A stretch of DNA of 64,000 nt from Streptomyces subrutilus (GCF_008704535.1 NZ_CP023701.1:372001-436000); one strand, 5' to 3'; counted from the first letter of the stretch, positions 1-9,310 are shown. Program-made: numbers and translations. Notes: generated by a model from the sequence alone, not told the origin.

Positions 1-1
1 C

Positions 2-1060
2 TTCCTCATCAACGTACCGGTGGTGGTTGTGGCCCTCGTCGCAGGAGGGATCCTGGCGCCCAAGACCTCTGCACGCCGTGACACACCCTGGGACCTCGTA
101 GCTTCCCTCATGGCCATGACCGGACTCGTGGGTCTCGTCTACGCCCTGAAGGAGAGCGTCCGCCCCGGCGGGAACCTCCTGCACATCGCCGTGGCCGCTG
201 CCCTCGCACTCGTCGTCACCCTGCTCTTCGTGCGTCGTCAGCGAGACCAGGAACATCCCCTGCTCGACCTTGCCCTGCTGCGCGCTCCCCGACTCCAAGT
301 GGGATTCGTCGCCGCCGCCCTGGCACTGTTCGCCACCACCGGCGCTCAACTCGTCCTGTCACAAAGGCTCCAGCTCGTCGACGGCCAGACCCCGCTGGGG
401 ACCGGACTCGTCGTAGCGGCCCTCGCCGTGGGCTGCCTGCCGACGGGTCTCATGGGAGGGGCGCTCGCGCACCGGCACGGCATCCGCCGCATGATCATGA
501 GCGGTCTGATCGTCAGCGCCGCAGGCACCCTGCTCGTCCTCGCCACCAGTCCCGGCGTGCTGCCGCTCCTTCCCGCGACCGCCGGACACGCCTGGGTCGT
601 ACCCGGCCTGCTCGTCCTCGGAGCCGGCATGGGACTCACCATGACCGCCGCGTCCGCCACCATCATGAGCAGCGCCCCGGCCCACCGCGCAGGCATGGCC
701 GCGTCCATCAACGAGGTCGCCTACAAGATGGGCACCCTGTTCGGCATGGCCGTCTTCGGCAGCGTCCTGGGTTCCCTCTACACCGCCACCATCGACCTTC
801 CCCCGGCAGCACCCCCGGGCGCCGCCTCCAGCATGGACCAGGCCCGCGCGCTCGCCCAGGCCCTCCCCGCCGCGCCTGCCCGCGCCCTGCTCGACGCGGC
901 GACAACCGCGTTCGACCGGGGATACCTCTGGACCCTGGTCATCGGTACCGCCCTGCTGGCCTGCGGCGCCCTGTTCACCGCACTACGTCTCGACAAGACG
1001 GCGCCGGCGCGGGAGACCTCGCCCCAGTCGGCAGCCGCGCCTTCCGAAGCCGGACGGTGA
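2..1060 (+). CDS. MFS drug exporter, DHA2 (14-TM) family, 5' truncated by window edge
   Basis: The reading frame is open from the first bases and begins FLINVPVVVVALVAGG, the loop-plus-helix motif of EmrB/QacA-type 14-helix proton antiporters, so the true start lies upstream of the window. The visible 352 residues hold about eight hydrophobic helices, including the GLVVAALAVGCLPTG helix, a polar HRHGIRR loop and the long periplasmic loop before the last helix (FDRGYLWTLVIGTALLACG). The C-terminal tail is hydrophilic and alanine/proline rich. The family exports drugs or metabolites across the inner membrane; the substrate cannot be read from sequence. No coupled downstream gene is seen. Confidence 0.9.
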   Translation, partial: FLINVPVVVVALVAGGILAPKTSARRDTPWDLVASLMAMTGLVGLVYALKESVRPGGNLLHIAVAAALALVVTLLFVRRQRDQEHPLLDLALLRAPRLQVGFVAAALALFATTGAQLVLSQRLQLVDGQTPLGTGLVVAALAVGCLPTGLMGGALAHRHGIRRMIMSGLIVSAAGTLLVLATSPGVLPLLPATAGHAWVVPGLLVLGAGMGLTMTAASATIMSSAPAHRAGMAASINEVAYKMGTLFGMAVFGSVLGSLYTATIDLPPAAPPGAASSMDQARALAQALPAAPARALLDAATTAFDRGYLWTLVIGTALLACGALFTALRLDKTAPARETSPQSAAAPSEAGR

Positions 1061-1876
1061 CGTAGCAGGCGAGCCGCCGGCTCCCCGGCCTATGCCCTGT
1101 CCGAACGAGCGGCTCCGCCCCGAGGAAATGCGCGCGATCGCCGCCCTCGACGACGCCGGCGGCCGGCGCGGCTGACGGGCCCCGATGCCTCCGGGCTCGT
1201 ACCCCCGTGGTGGGGCGGGCCGGTGCGGGTCCCGCTCCGACGCAAGCACCGACACACCTGCCGTCTCCATCGCGGACGGACTGCTGCCGCGCGGTATGTC
1301 CGACCCGATACCGTGCCGGTGGGAGCACGGCTCCCGCAAGCGGCCGGACCGGGAGTACACCGGCATGCTCTGCCGCGACCATGGCGCCACCCGCTGCCCG
1401 GCCTGCGCCTCCCTGAACCGTACGAAGGCGGCCCCGCCAGCTCTTGGCCGAGATCTCGGAGGGACGAGAGCTCCGGCGGGAGCCCGTCGCTCTGGGACTT
1501 CGGCATGACCGTCACCCCCGACGGGCAGCACATCCGGGCCGACGACACCCCCACGACCGAGCCGTACAGCGCGCCATCGCCCTCCCCGGCCGAATCGGAG
1601 TCGGGCTGAAGCTCCCGGTGGCCAGGGCTTCGGCTAACGCATCGTCCCGGCCACCGGTACGAGCCGTTGCCGCCCCGTGGGCCACCCGGCCGGCGCCGCC
1701 CCGGGGAGACCGGTCCCGCGACGGCGGGCGTAGGTCAGGCCGTGCCGCCGCCTCAGAGGAACGGACCGCGCGGATCCGCGCCGGCGGACCTGGGGTCGGA
1801 TGGAAGGCCCGGGCCGTCACCGCGTGCGCAGGACGTCTCACCAGCCTGACTTCGGTGAAGATCCGACTGGACCTGG
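1061..1876. other. gene-poor stretch with small coding-like scraps
   Basis: No convincing gene. A 27-codon scrap at 1091-1174 (ending with RPEEMRAIAALDDAGGRRG) and a tail at 1505-1609 (GMTVTPDGQHIRADD) read like protein but have no supported start, ribosome binding site or family, so they are probably remnants. One frame near 1297-1425 has a Cys/His-rich piece (CRDHGATRCPAC). Frame and codon bias change several times, as expected for decayed DNA. Confidence 0.4.
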
Positions 1877-2170
1877 TCAGTCGATGCCTTCGACGATGCG
1901 GAAGTCGCGCTCGACGCCGTCGGAGAGGGCGGCCAACGCCTCCTGGTAGGCCGCACTCCCGTGCGCCGCGACGGCCTGCTCGAAGCTGTCGAACTCGATC
2001 AGCACGGTGCGCTCGGCGATACCGGCGTCGTGTGCGACGACCCGACCTCCACGGGCGAGGAACCGTCCGCCCCCGGCCTGGACGGCCGGACCGGCCAGCC
2101 TGCTGTAGGCAGCCAGCTTCTCAGGGTCTGAAATGGTGCGGTAGGCGCTGACCCAGTAGCCCTTGGGCAC
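1877..2170 (-). CDS. DUF1330 family protein (ferredoxin-like fold)
   Basis: A 97-residue protein that matches DUF1330 in length and pattern: an N-terminal KGYWVSAYRTISDPEKLAAY strand-helix, then GGRFLARGG, the ERTVLIEFDSFEQAVA motif and a terminal RDFRIVEG strand. DUF1330 proteins are small dimeric alpha/beta-barrel proteins of unknown reaction, related to NIPSNAP and monooxygenase-like folds. The GTG start at 2170 is preceded by a perfect GGAGG (2175-2179) five bases upstream; the frame continues upstream, but that part is not family-like. The gene stands alone. Confidence 0.85.
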   Translation of the reverse strand: MPKGYWVSAYRTISDPEKLAAYSRLAGPAVQAGGGRFLARGGRVVAHDAGIAERTVLIEFDSFEQAVAAHGSAAYQEALAALSDGVERDFRIVEGID

Positions 2171-3105
2171 GGAACCTCCAGTGTCGGGATGGGTGCATCT
2201 GACGTACGGGGTGGTCTCGGACGAGCGTCGGCGGGCGAGAGCGGGGCTTGTCAGCGTCGCGATCGCCACGGCGACGATACCGACCAGGGGCGCGGTGGTG
2301 TAGGCGCTGTCGTCGGGGAGCCCTCGGCACGCCGAAAGCGGCGAAGCAGAGCAACGGCTACCGGACGGGGAGAGGGGGCTTGGTGCTGCGGCGCCTGGAG
2401 GGCCGGCCCGCCGGGTCACCGCAGGCAGGCGAGAGTCCCGACAAGGCAGGGCCGGTTCTGGAGCCCACGGGAGGACTTCAGGTTTCGCGGGCCGTCTCGC
2501 TCCCCACGACCACTGTGCCGAGCAGTCCCCTTCCCTGCGCCGTCCGACCGAAGCGATCCCTACCGACCGCGGCTCGCCGCCCCGGGCTCGGCGGACGGAA
2601 CCACGTCGCTGCACTGTACGAACGACCGATAATGTCGACCAGAGAATCCGGCGCCCGGAAGAACGTCCTGAAAATAGTGATGCCCGAAGCATCCGCGAAG
2701 TTCTCGGCGCGCGCTTTGTCGTAAATCGGTCCTGCGGGATGACGACGGACGAGGGGGAGGTTCAACACGGTACGGAAGTTTCTCATGTGAGATCCACATG
2801 GAACAATATTCGGACATTTATCATTTCCCTTTCCTTTCGCCATCGGGCAAGGGCAGGCAGTTTACGCAGTTCAGACGCACCGTCGAGCCGGCCGCCCGGG
2901 ATGCGAGCAGCCAGACGATAAGCAGATCCACGGTGGAGAACCCGATCCGCTTGCTAGGTCCGTCCTGGAGGGCAATCATGGGCCGTGCCGGCACGTGCCG
3001 CGAGAGCTGCGTCGAGCACGCGGCCCGTCCGCCACGTCGGCCCTTCCGCTTTTGGCGCACTCCTCTTGCCGCCGTCCACGATCTTCCTTCAAGGAGGGCT
3101 TGCTC
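2171..3105. other. long leader region upstream of the TenA-like operon
   Basis: About 930 bases without a convincing gene. The part from about 2630 to 2960 is clearly richer in A and T than its surroundings, suggesting promoter DNA or foreign origin. It holds a CATGTG-agatc-CACATG inverted repeat (2784-2800). A 114-codon open frame from ATG 2798 (beginning MEQYSDIYHFPFLSP) runs past the next gene's start, but no ribosome binding site is visible and no family is recognised, so I do not call it. Confidence 0.4.
2784..2800. promoter_or_regulatory. short inverted repeat in AT-rich leader
   Basis: Perfect 6-bp arms CATGTG and CACATG are separated by five bases, within the AT-rich stretch about 300 bases upstream of the TenA-like operon. 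It could be a regulator site for the operon; there is no direct evidence of binding. Confidence 0.25.
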
Positions 3106-3759
3106 TTGCCTGGCACCGAGTTTATCGACCGAGTCGGGATAAACATTCCCGAACACCTCAGCGCCAACGAGTTCCTTTCACTGGCCCGGGAAGGGATGAT
3201 CGAAGAAGAACATCTGCGCAGTTTCGCACTGGCCGAGTTCCAGTCACAGGAAGCCGAGTTCACTGCCTACGGCCTGCTGACTTCCCGGTTCCCGCACGAG
3301 GTCCCCGGCGGGTTCTTCTCCTTCGTCACGCGCGAGCTGATGCAGGCACGCCAACGCATGGTGACCGACCTCGCACCCGCCCTCGGCATGTCGGTCGACC
3401 GCATGCGCCGGGAGCCCCGGCTGGAAGCGGTGCGGCGGTTCACCGAATTCATATCCTGGGTCGCCCTGCACGCCGGAGCGGGGGAGGCGGCTCTTCTGGC
3501 CCGCACCGACTTCGCCCTGTGGTGCAACTCCTGCGCGGTCCTCGCCGACGTCCTCGCCGAGACGGAACAAGTGCCTCAGGCCGTGGTGGCGTACGTGGAA
3601 GCCTATCGGGACAACCCGCCGGAGGTCGCGGACGGTGTTCTGGAGGTCATCGAGTACGGCAGGGCGCACCACGAACCCGACGCGTGGATCACCCGCAGCG
3701 CGGTGCGGATGGAGCCGGCACTGCGTGAGTGGTGGCGCGCGGTGGCCACGGCCGGCTGA
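3106..3759 (+). CDS. TenA / heme-oxygenase-like helical protein
   Basis: All-helical protein of about 217 residues that resembles the TenA/PqqC/heme-oxygenase-like superfamily in length and pattern (EEHLRSFALAEFQSQEAEF, then SRFPHEVPGGFFSFVTREL, then an LWCNSCAVLADVLAE helix). Members include thiaminases and iron-dependent oxidases that act on amino acids or fatty acids. I cannot place the metal ligands confidently. The start is a TTG at 3106, eight bases after AAGGAGG (3091-3097); a second TTG at 3100 is too close to it. It leads an operon with a glutamate-cysteine-ligase-like enzyme, an amine oxidase and an amidohydrolase, so a biosynthetic oxidase or amine-processing role is more likely than thiamine salvage. 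Confidence 0.65.
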   Translation: MPGTEFIDRVGINIPEHLSANEFLSLAREGMIEEEHLRSFALAEFQSQEAEFTAYGLLTSRFPHEVPGGFFSFVTRELMQARQRMVTDLAPALGMSVDRMRREPRLEAVRRFTEFISWVALHAGAGEAALLARTDFALWCNSCAVLADVLAETEQVPQAVVAYVEAYRDNPPEVADGVLEVIEYGRAHHEPDAWITRSAVRMEPALREWWRAVATAG

Positions 3760-3818
3760 GCGCACCGGCACCGCGACCGCTTTCGGAGGACAAGGGCACG
3801 GCCGTGCAGGGGAGTGAC

Positions 3819-5333
3819 ATGGGCCGCGAGGTCGGTCGGGTGAGGTTCACGGAGCGGGACCACATGTTGTTCCGGTCCCGCCTGACGGAGTGCCTTTCCG
3901 CGCTGGGGAAAGTGATCACGGACTCCGATTTCGGGACGGGGCCGCCCACGTTGGGAGCAGAACTCGAATTCTCCCTCATCGAGCCGGACGGCCGTCCGGC
4001 GCCAGTGAACGCGGCCGTCCGGGAAGCCTCCCAGGACGACCGGCTCACCTTGGAAGTGGCCCGTTTCAACCTGGAGGCGAACCTGACCCCGGTTTCCGCG
4101 CGCGGGCGCCCCTTCACTGCCCTTGCCGCGCAGGCGTCACAGACCCTGGCGGACATCGCTGCCCCGGCCTCGCACCCCCGCGCCGTCGTCGCGATCCCGA
4201 TCGGAACCCTGCCTACGCTCACACCGGCCGATCTGACCGCGCGGGCTCTGACTCATCTCCCCCGCTACCAGGCGCTGGAGCGGGCGTGGGCGCGCCGGCG
4301 TCCTTCGCCCTTCGTCCTGCCGCTGGGCGAACGGGACGCGCTCAGGGCGGAGTCCGTGGCCGTCCAAGGTGCGGCGTGCTCCTGGCAGGTGCACCTGACG
4401 GTCGCCCCGGACCTCTTCCACCGCGCTTTCAACGCCGCTCAACTCGCCACCGGACCGGTTCTGGCAGCCGCGGGAAACTCCCCTCTCCCTCTCGGCCGCC
4501 CCGGATGGCAGGAGGCCCGCATCCCGGTGTACGAACACGGCTTCGGCGACCGCGTCGCGCCCGGCTCCGGCATCCGTCGCCCCCGGGTCGGATTCGGCCG
4601 CGGATGGATGCGGGGTGGTCCTCTCACGGCGTTCGAGGAGGCGGTACAGCGCTACGACGTCCTGCTGCCGGAGAGCTCTTCCGGCAACCACGACGCGCCC
4701 GGCTGCTGGCCCGCACTGGAGGAACTCCGACTGCACCTGAGCACGGTGTGGTGGTGGAACCGGCCGGTATACGACCCGCTCGGCCACCTGCGGATCGAGT
4801 TCAGGGCGCTTCCGTCCGGGCCGACCCCGCTGGACATGGCCGCGAACGCCGCCTTCCTGATAGGTCTCACCCTCTTCCTGACGGCCGACGGACGCGACGT
4901 GGCGGCGGACCTTCCCTTCGCCTACGCCAAGGAGAACTTCTACCGCGCCGCGCGTGAGGGCCTGGGCAGTTCCCTGTGGTGGCCCTCGCCTGGCGCCGCC
5001 CCACGGGAGCACGGGGCCGCCGCCCTCATCGAGGAGTTGCTGCCACGGGCCCGGGAGGGACTGGCCCTCCTCTCCGTGGACGCCGAGGAGGCCGACGCCC
5101 TGCTGGACCTGATGCACCATCGGGTCGTGACGGGCCGTACGGGGGCCTGGTGGCAACAGCGGACACGAGAAGCGCTGCGCCGGCCGGGACCATCGGACAC
5201 CCGGCAGTCCGAACGCCGGCGGGACGTCGCCGAACTGGCAGAGCTTACGGTCCACTACGCGAGGCTCGCCGCAGGGGCCACTCCGGTGCACACCTGGCAA
5301 CTGCCCGCCCTCCCACCCTGGAGCCAGCGATGA
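3819..5333 (+). CDS. glutamate-cysteine ligase (GCS2)-like carboxylate-amine ligase
   Basis: A 504-residue ATP-dependent ligase of the glutamate-cysteine ligase family. Family signatures seen are GAELEFS (about residues 46-52), NLEANL (84-89), the NHDAPGCWPALEELRLH stretch and HLRIEFRALPSGPT (about 323-336), carrying the acidic residues that bind Mg-ATP. Relatives join the gamma-carboxyl of glutamate to an amine (cysteine in glutathione, mycothiol-like or ergothioneine pathways). The ATG at 3819 follows AGGGGAG closely; an in-frame GTG at 3804 is the alternative. The stop overlaps the next ATG (ATGA), so the oxidase is translationally coupled. The true amine substrate is unknown. Confidence 0.85.
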   Translation: MGREVGRVRFTERDHMLFRSRLTECLSALGKVITDSDFGTGPPTLGAELEFSLIEPDGRPAPVNAAVREASQDDRLTLEVARFNLEANLTPVSARGRPFTALAAQASQTLADIAAPASHPRAVVAIPIGTLPTLTPADLTARALTHLPRYQALERAWARRRPSPFVLPLGERDALRAESVAVQGAACSWQVHLTVAPDLFHRAFNAAQLATGPVLAAAGNSPLPLGRPGWQEARIPVYEHGFGDRVAPGSGIRRPRVGFGRGWMRGGPLTAFEEAVQRYDVLLPESSSGNHDAPGCWPALEELRLHLSTVWWWNRPVYDPLGHLRIEFRALPSGPTPLDMAANAAFLIGLTLFLTADGRDVAADLPFAYAKENFYRAAREGLGSSLWWPSPGAAPREHGAAALIEELLPRAREGLALLSVDAEEADALLDLMHHRVVTGRTGAWWQQRTREALRRPGPSDTRQSERRRDVAELAELTVHYARLAAGATPVHTWQLPALPPWSQR

Positions 5334-7069
5334 GCCCGACCACTCCCCCACCCGCCACCGACCTCCAGGTCGACTTCCCCTTCGACTACACCGCGCACGT
5401 CGGCGGCAGCCGACGCATGGGACGGCTCCCCGAGGCGGCCCGCGGGGCGCGCGTCGCCGTCGTCGGCGCCGGCGGCAGCGGGCTGGCCGCCGCCTACGAA
5501 CTGCTGCGGGCCGGCTGCCGCCCTGTCCTGTACGAGGCCGAGCGGAGCCCTGACGGGCCGGGCGGCCGGCGTCTGGGTGGACGCATGTACAGCCGCCGCC
5601 TTCGAGAGGAGGACAGCGCCGTGGTCGAGCTGGGCTGCATGCGCTTCCCCGACTCCGCCTCGCTGCTGCGCCAGTACGCCCGGACGTTCGGCGTCCGACT
5701 GGAACCGTTCCGCGACAACTACGCCGCCCCCGTCACACCGCTGACCGTGCTGGACGTGGACGGCGCCCAGTACGCTGCCGAGAAGATCGAGGACCTGTAC
5801 CACCGGCACGACGGCTTCCGCGAGGCGCACGTGCGCTGGCAGCGCGCCCTCGCCCGGGTCGGCCTCCCGCAGATCCGGCGGGACCTGGCCGCGCGTGACC
5901 TCACCGCGGTGCGACGGCGCTGGAACCAGGTGCTCGAACGATTCGAATCCTGGTCCTTCTACCGCTTCCTGCGCGAATCCGGGGGCGCGGGGTTGAGCCA
6001 CGACCAGGCACGGCTCCTGGGCACCGCGGGGGTGGGGCCCGCCGTGTGGGACTCCTTCTTCGAGATCAGCGTGATCGAGATCCTGCGGCTGCTGCTGTGC
6101 ACCGAGGGAAGCGACACGCTGTACGCGCCCGACGGCATCAGCCGGCTCGCCGAGGGCTTCTGGACCTGGCCCGTCAACGACCCCCGCGGACGGCCGTGCA
6201 GCCTGGAGGCGGTCAACGAGGGGGTCCTCCGGCCCGCCGTGCGTCTCCTGGAGGTCGATCCGGACGCGGCACGCGGTGTGGTGGTGCACGATGAGGACGG
6301 GAGGGACGAGCGGTTCGCGGCCGTGGTGTTCACCCCGCAACTGCGTCTCCTGGAGACCGGGGTCGAGGTGCGTTCCACCACTCCCCGCGTGCCCGTGTTC
6401 GGTCCCCGGTTGTGGAGGGCCATCCGACGCCTCTCCTACTGGCAGTCCGCCAAGACCGCCCTCGTGGTCGAACGACCGTTCTGGGAGACGACGACCATGG
6501 ACGGAGTGACCCTCACCGACCGGCTGCCACGCGCCGCCTACACCATGGATTACGGGCCCGCGCGCGGCCCCGGGGGCCGCCGGGGTGTGCTCGACCTCAG
6601 CTTCAGCTGGGCCCAGGACGCCCTCAAGGTGTCCCCCTCCGACCTGGAGGAGAGGGTCGCCCTCTTCGTCCGCGACCTCGCGGACATCCACCCGGCGATA
6701 GCGGAGGAACTTCGCGCCCAGGTGCGCCTGGGCGAGGCGGTGACGGTCTCGTGGGAGAACGAGAAGAACTTCCGCGGCCTGTGCCGCTGGTCCTGCCCGG
6801 GCGACTACCCGTACCAGCGGGACCTTTTCGCCCACTTCCTCAAGGATTTCACCGGAGCCCCCGCCGTAGAGGGCGAACCACCGAACGCCCTCTACCTGGC
6901 CGGTGACGACACCTCCTGGTCACCCGGCTGGCTCGACCACGCCCTCGCCTCGGGCCTCAATGCAGCCTGGGGAGTTCTGCGACAACTCGGCGCCGCCCCC
7001 GAGCCCGGCAATCCCGGCCCCGGTGACGTCTGGAGCGACCCCCGCTACACGCCGCTCCCCAGCTCCTGA
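5330..7069 (+). CDS. FAD-dependent amine oxidase (flavin monoamine / tryptophan-2-monooxygenase type)
   Basis: 579-residue flavoprotein. The dinucleotide-binding motif VAVVGAGGSGLAAAYELL lies at about residues 42-59, the GGR(L/M) segment and an ELGCMRFP motif follow, and the C-terminal FAD motif LYLAGDDTSWSPGWLDHAL begins near 521. The segments LSYWQSAKTALVVERPFWE and AYTMDYGPA fit the L-amino-acid oxidase / tryptophan monooxygenase branch, which oxidises an alpha-amine to an imine or amide. The ATG overlaps the ligase stop, and the amidohydrolase starts 59 bases downstream. Its substrate may be the ligase product or a free amino acid; the sequence does not decide. Confidence 0.87.
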   Translation: MSPTTPPPATDLQVDFPFDYTAHVGGSRRMGRLPEAARGARVAVVGAGGSGLAAAYELLRAGCRPVLYEAERSPDGPGGRRLGGRMYSRRLREEDSAVVELGCMRFPDSASLLRQYARTFGVRLEPFRDNYAAPVTPLTVLDVDGAQYAAEKIEDLYHRHDGFREAHVRWQRALARVGLPQIRRDLAARDLTAVRRRWNQVLERFESWSFYRFLRESGGAGLSHDQARLLGTAGVGPAVWDSFFEISVIEILRLLLCTEGSDTLYAPDGISRLAEGFWTWPVNDPRGRPCSLEAVNEGVLRPAVRLLEVDPDAARGVVVHDEDGRDERFAAVVFTPQLRLLETGVEVRSTTPRVPVFGPRLWRAIRRLSYWQSAKTALVVERPFWETTTMDGVTLTDRLPRAAYTMDYGPARGPGGRRGVLDLSFSWAQDALKVSPSDLEERVALFVRDLADIHPAIAEELRAQVRLGEAVTVSWENEKNFRGLCRWSCPGDYPYQRDLFAHFLKDFTGAPAVEGEPPNALYLAGDDTSWSPGWLDHALASGLNAAWGVLRQLGAAPEPGNPGPGDVWSDPRYTPLPSS

Positions 7070-7128
7070 AGGGCGCCGACGCCACCCTCCGCACTCGTCG
7101 AACCGTGTCCGCCGCTCCGGAGGTACCC

Positions 7129-8346
7129 GTGCCCGCACCCGCCAGCCGAGAAGTCCTGCTGCGACCCGACCGCGTATGGGACGCGGTCGGGGACACCCCC
7201 GTCGAAGGCCTGTACGTCCTCGTGCGCGACGGCCGTGTCGCGGCCGTCGCGCACGACCTCGCCCCGGCTCCGGACGCGGACGTCCTCGACATGCCCGGCT
7301 GCACGTTGCTGCCCGGACTCATCGACTGCCACGTCCACCTGCTCGACGAGGAAGCGGAGACCGGACCCGCCGCGTACCAGACGCTCACCGCCGTGCCCGT
7401 CCTGCGCACGCTGCTGCGCAACGGATTCACCAGCGTCCGGGACCTCGGCAGTGCCCACCTGCCTCTCAACGTGTCGCTGCGCAACGCGGTCGAGGACGGC
7501 CTGATCGAAGGACCACGCATCTTCGCGGCCCCCAACATACTGTCCCCGCGCGGCGGCCATGCCGACAAGAGGCCCCATCTCGCCCAGCGGTACGGGCATC
7601 AGATCGGCACCCTGGCCGAAGGCGTCGAGGAGCTGCGCCGCGCGGTACGCGAACAGGCCCGCGCGGGAGCAGACTGGATCAAGTTCGCGGGCGGCGGCGG
7701 ATTCACCTCACCGGTGGACAGCCCCACCAGCACCTCCTACTCGCGCGTCGAGGTGCACACCATCGTCGCCACCGCCAATGACCTCGGCCTGCCCTGTGCG
7801 GCCCACGTCTTCACCGACCGGGCCGTCCTGCGCGCCGTCACCGCCGGGGTGCGCAGCGTGGAACACGGCTGCTTCGCCACCCTGCCCACCTACCGGGCCA
7901 TGGAAGAGGCGGGTACGTACCTGGTGCCCACCCAGTACGTCCAGACCCACTTCCTCGACCGCCTCGACGACGACGCCTTCTGGGACGGCTCCGCGGCCTT
8001 CGCCCGCGAGAAGTACCGCGAGCACGCCGAGGCGCTGCGCGAGGGACTCGTGCGGCCCGCCCGGACCGATGTGAAAACGGCGTTCGGAACCGACGCCGGG
8101 ATGTTCCCCCATGCCGACAACTGGCGGGAGTTTCCCACCCTGATGGACCACGGCTACTCCGCCCTGCGGGCCCTGCGGGCAGCCACGAGCGTCGCGGCCG
8201 AACTCCTCGGCCGACCCGACCTGGGCACCATCGCCCCCGGAGCCACCGCCGACCTGGTCGCCCTCGAAGGCGACCCGTTCCAAGACATCGCCGCCGTCGC
8301 CCGGGTACGCCACGTCATCCAACGGGGCCGCCTGGTGCCCCGATGA
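7129..8346 (+). CDS. metal-dependent amidohydrolase (prolidase/imidazolonepropionase type)
   Basis: A 405-residue amidohydrolase-superfamily enzyme with the complete metal set: HxH at 68 and 70 (LIDCHVHLLDE), lysine 185 (WIKFAGGGG), His226 (AAHVF), His246 (VEHGCF) and Asp322 (FGTDAG). It ends with the usual GTIAPGATADLVAL beta-sandwich strand. Relatives cleave Xaa-Pro dipeptides, cyclic amides or other C-N bonds. GTG 7129 is chosen because GGAGG sits at 7119-7123; GTG 7105 lacks such a site. As the last gene of the four-gene operon it could hydrolyse an amide made by the upstream ligase. Confidence 0.87.
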   Translation: MPAPASREVLLRPDRVWDAVGDTPVEGLYVLVRDGRVAAVAHDLAPAPDADVLDMPGCTLLPGLIDCHVHLLDEEAETGPAAYQTLTAVPVLRTLLRNGFTSVRDLGSAHLPLNVSLRNAVEDGLIEGPRIFAAPNILSPRGGHADKRPHLAQRYGHQIGTLAEGVEELRRAVREQARAGADWIKFAGGGGFTSPVDSPTSTSYSRVEVHTIVATANDLGLPCAAHVFTDRAVLRAVTAGVRSVEHGCFATLPTYRAMEEAGTYLVPTQYVQTHFLDRLDDDAFWDGSAAFAREKYREHAEALREGLVRPARTDVKTAFGTDAGMFPHADNWREFPTLMDHGYSALRALRAATSVAAELLGRPDLGTIAPGATADLVALEGDPFQDIAAVARVRHVIQRGRLVPR

Positions 8347-8935
8347 CCGACCACGATCACCCTGGGTAGCCCTCCCCCGCGCTCTCCTCTCCCCTACGCA
8401 CTCGCACTCGAAAAGCCCGCTGGCCTTATTCACGGACCCTGCTCTGTTCAGGTTGTCCTCCCGGCCACGTACGGTCTGCGCATGACCAGGACCGCGCCGG
8501 CCAGACCGGTCTCCCCGGAGGCCGTGTTCCCGGAGCCGGCCCTCTACCGGGGCCGCGACCCGCTTGCATCCCCGGCCGGGGCGGCCCGGCATGCGCGAGA
8601 GCCATGTCGGCGGGCCGATGCTGTGGGGACGCCGAGCCGTGGCCGGTCTGCCGCGAGCCGCACCGGCCCGAGGCCGATGGGCACCTGCCGGACGAGATCC
8701 GCAGGGCCCGGGCAGCGGGTGTATGGCCGAGGAGCCGGCCGTGGCCCGGCGCGGGCACGCCCGGGGAGGACGGGCCGGTCCGTTCGTCTCACGCGGGCGC
8801 TGCGAACGCCCTGACCGACCGTGACCGATACCGGCCGACGTTCTGTCCGACCGAACGCGTGCCGAGCCCGCTCGCGACGCATCGTCCATCCGGTGGTTGG
8901 TGCGCCGCGGCGGCCCTGACCTCCTCCTTCCGGGA
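8347..8935. other. intergenic stretch, no gene recognised
   Basis: Lies between the amidohydrolase stop and the end of the convergent I36-inhibitor gene. Open frames on both strands are short and lack supported starts. One piece (8604 onward, with CREPHRPEADGHLPDEIRRA) looks protein-like but has no ribosome binding site or family. No clear terminator hairpin was seen. Confidence 0.4.
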
Positions 8936-9310
8936 CTACTGCTTCTTGAACGAACGGATCTGGTAGTTGCCCTGGAGGTTCCCCTCGCCGCCGGACGGAG
9001 TGGATCCGACCCGGGAGTGGAAGTTGGTCTGCGTGTAGTACTGCACGCGGTGGCCGGTGTTGTTCCGCACCGAGCGGACGTTCTGCCCCCGCTGGATGAA
9101 CGAGCAGTCGTCGGCGGTATTGGCCTTGCTCTGCTGGGACCACTGACAGCGGGTCCCGCCGCCGTTCCAGTCGCTGTAGATGCAGAAGTGGCCCTGCGCA
9201 CACGAATAGGCCCGCGCCGGCGGCGCGGCCGCGGCGCTGGCCATCGGGGCGATGCCGAGGGCGACGGCCGCGGCGAACGACGCGAGACCGAAGGAACGAA
9301 GACGAAGCAT
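8936..9310 (-). CDS. secreted peptidase inhibitor family I36 protein
   Basis: 124 residues. A Sec signal peptide (LRLRSFGLASFAAAVALG then APMASAAAAPP) is followed by a compact domain beginning SCAQGHFCIYSDWNGGG, the signature of Streptomyces I36 (SMPI-like) metalloproteinase inhibitors with their cysteine and glycine pattern, and ending VQYYTQTNFHS. The family has a gamma-crystallin-like fold and blocks secreted proteases. ATG 9310 is preceded by a GGGAGG-type site. It is likely secreted outside the cell; the target protease is not evident, although a secreted trypsin-like protease lies about 1.5 kb away. Confidence 0.85.
   Translation of the reverse strand: MLRLRSFGLASFAAAVALGIAPMASAAAAPPARAYSCAQGHFCIYSDWNGGGTRCQWSQQSKANTADDCSFIQRGQNVRSVRNNTGHRVQYYTQTNFHSRVGSTPSGGEGNLQGNYQIRSFKKQ

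Noticed and set aside
1505..1609. Possible small RiPP-like precursor (MTVTPDGQHIRADD...)
   Set aside because: No modifying enzyme next to it, no ribosome binding site and no conserved core; more likely a remnant.
2798..3142. 114-codon plus-strand frame starting MEQYSDIYHF
   Set aside because: No ribosome binding site, overlaps the start of the TenA-like gene, and the C-terminal half is shadow-like Arg/Pro composition.
3106..3759. Thiamine (TenA) salvage role with a TPP riboswitch
   Set aside because: No THI-box-like structure was recognised upstream and no thiamine genes are nearby.
5935..5955. TTCGAATCC resembling a tRNA T-loop
   Set aside because: It lies within the amine oxidase coding frame with no acceptor or anticodon stem around it.
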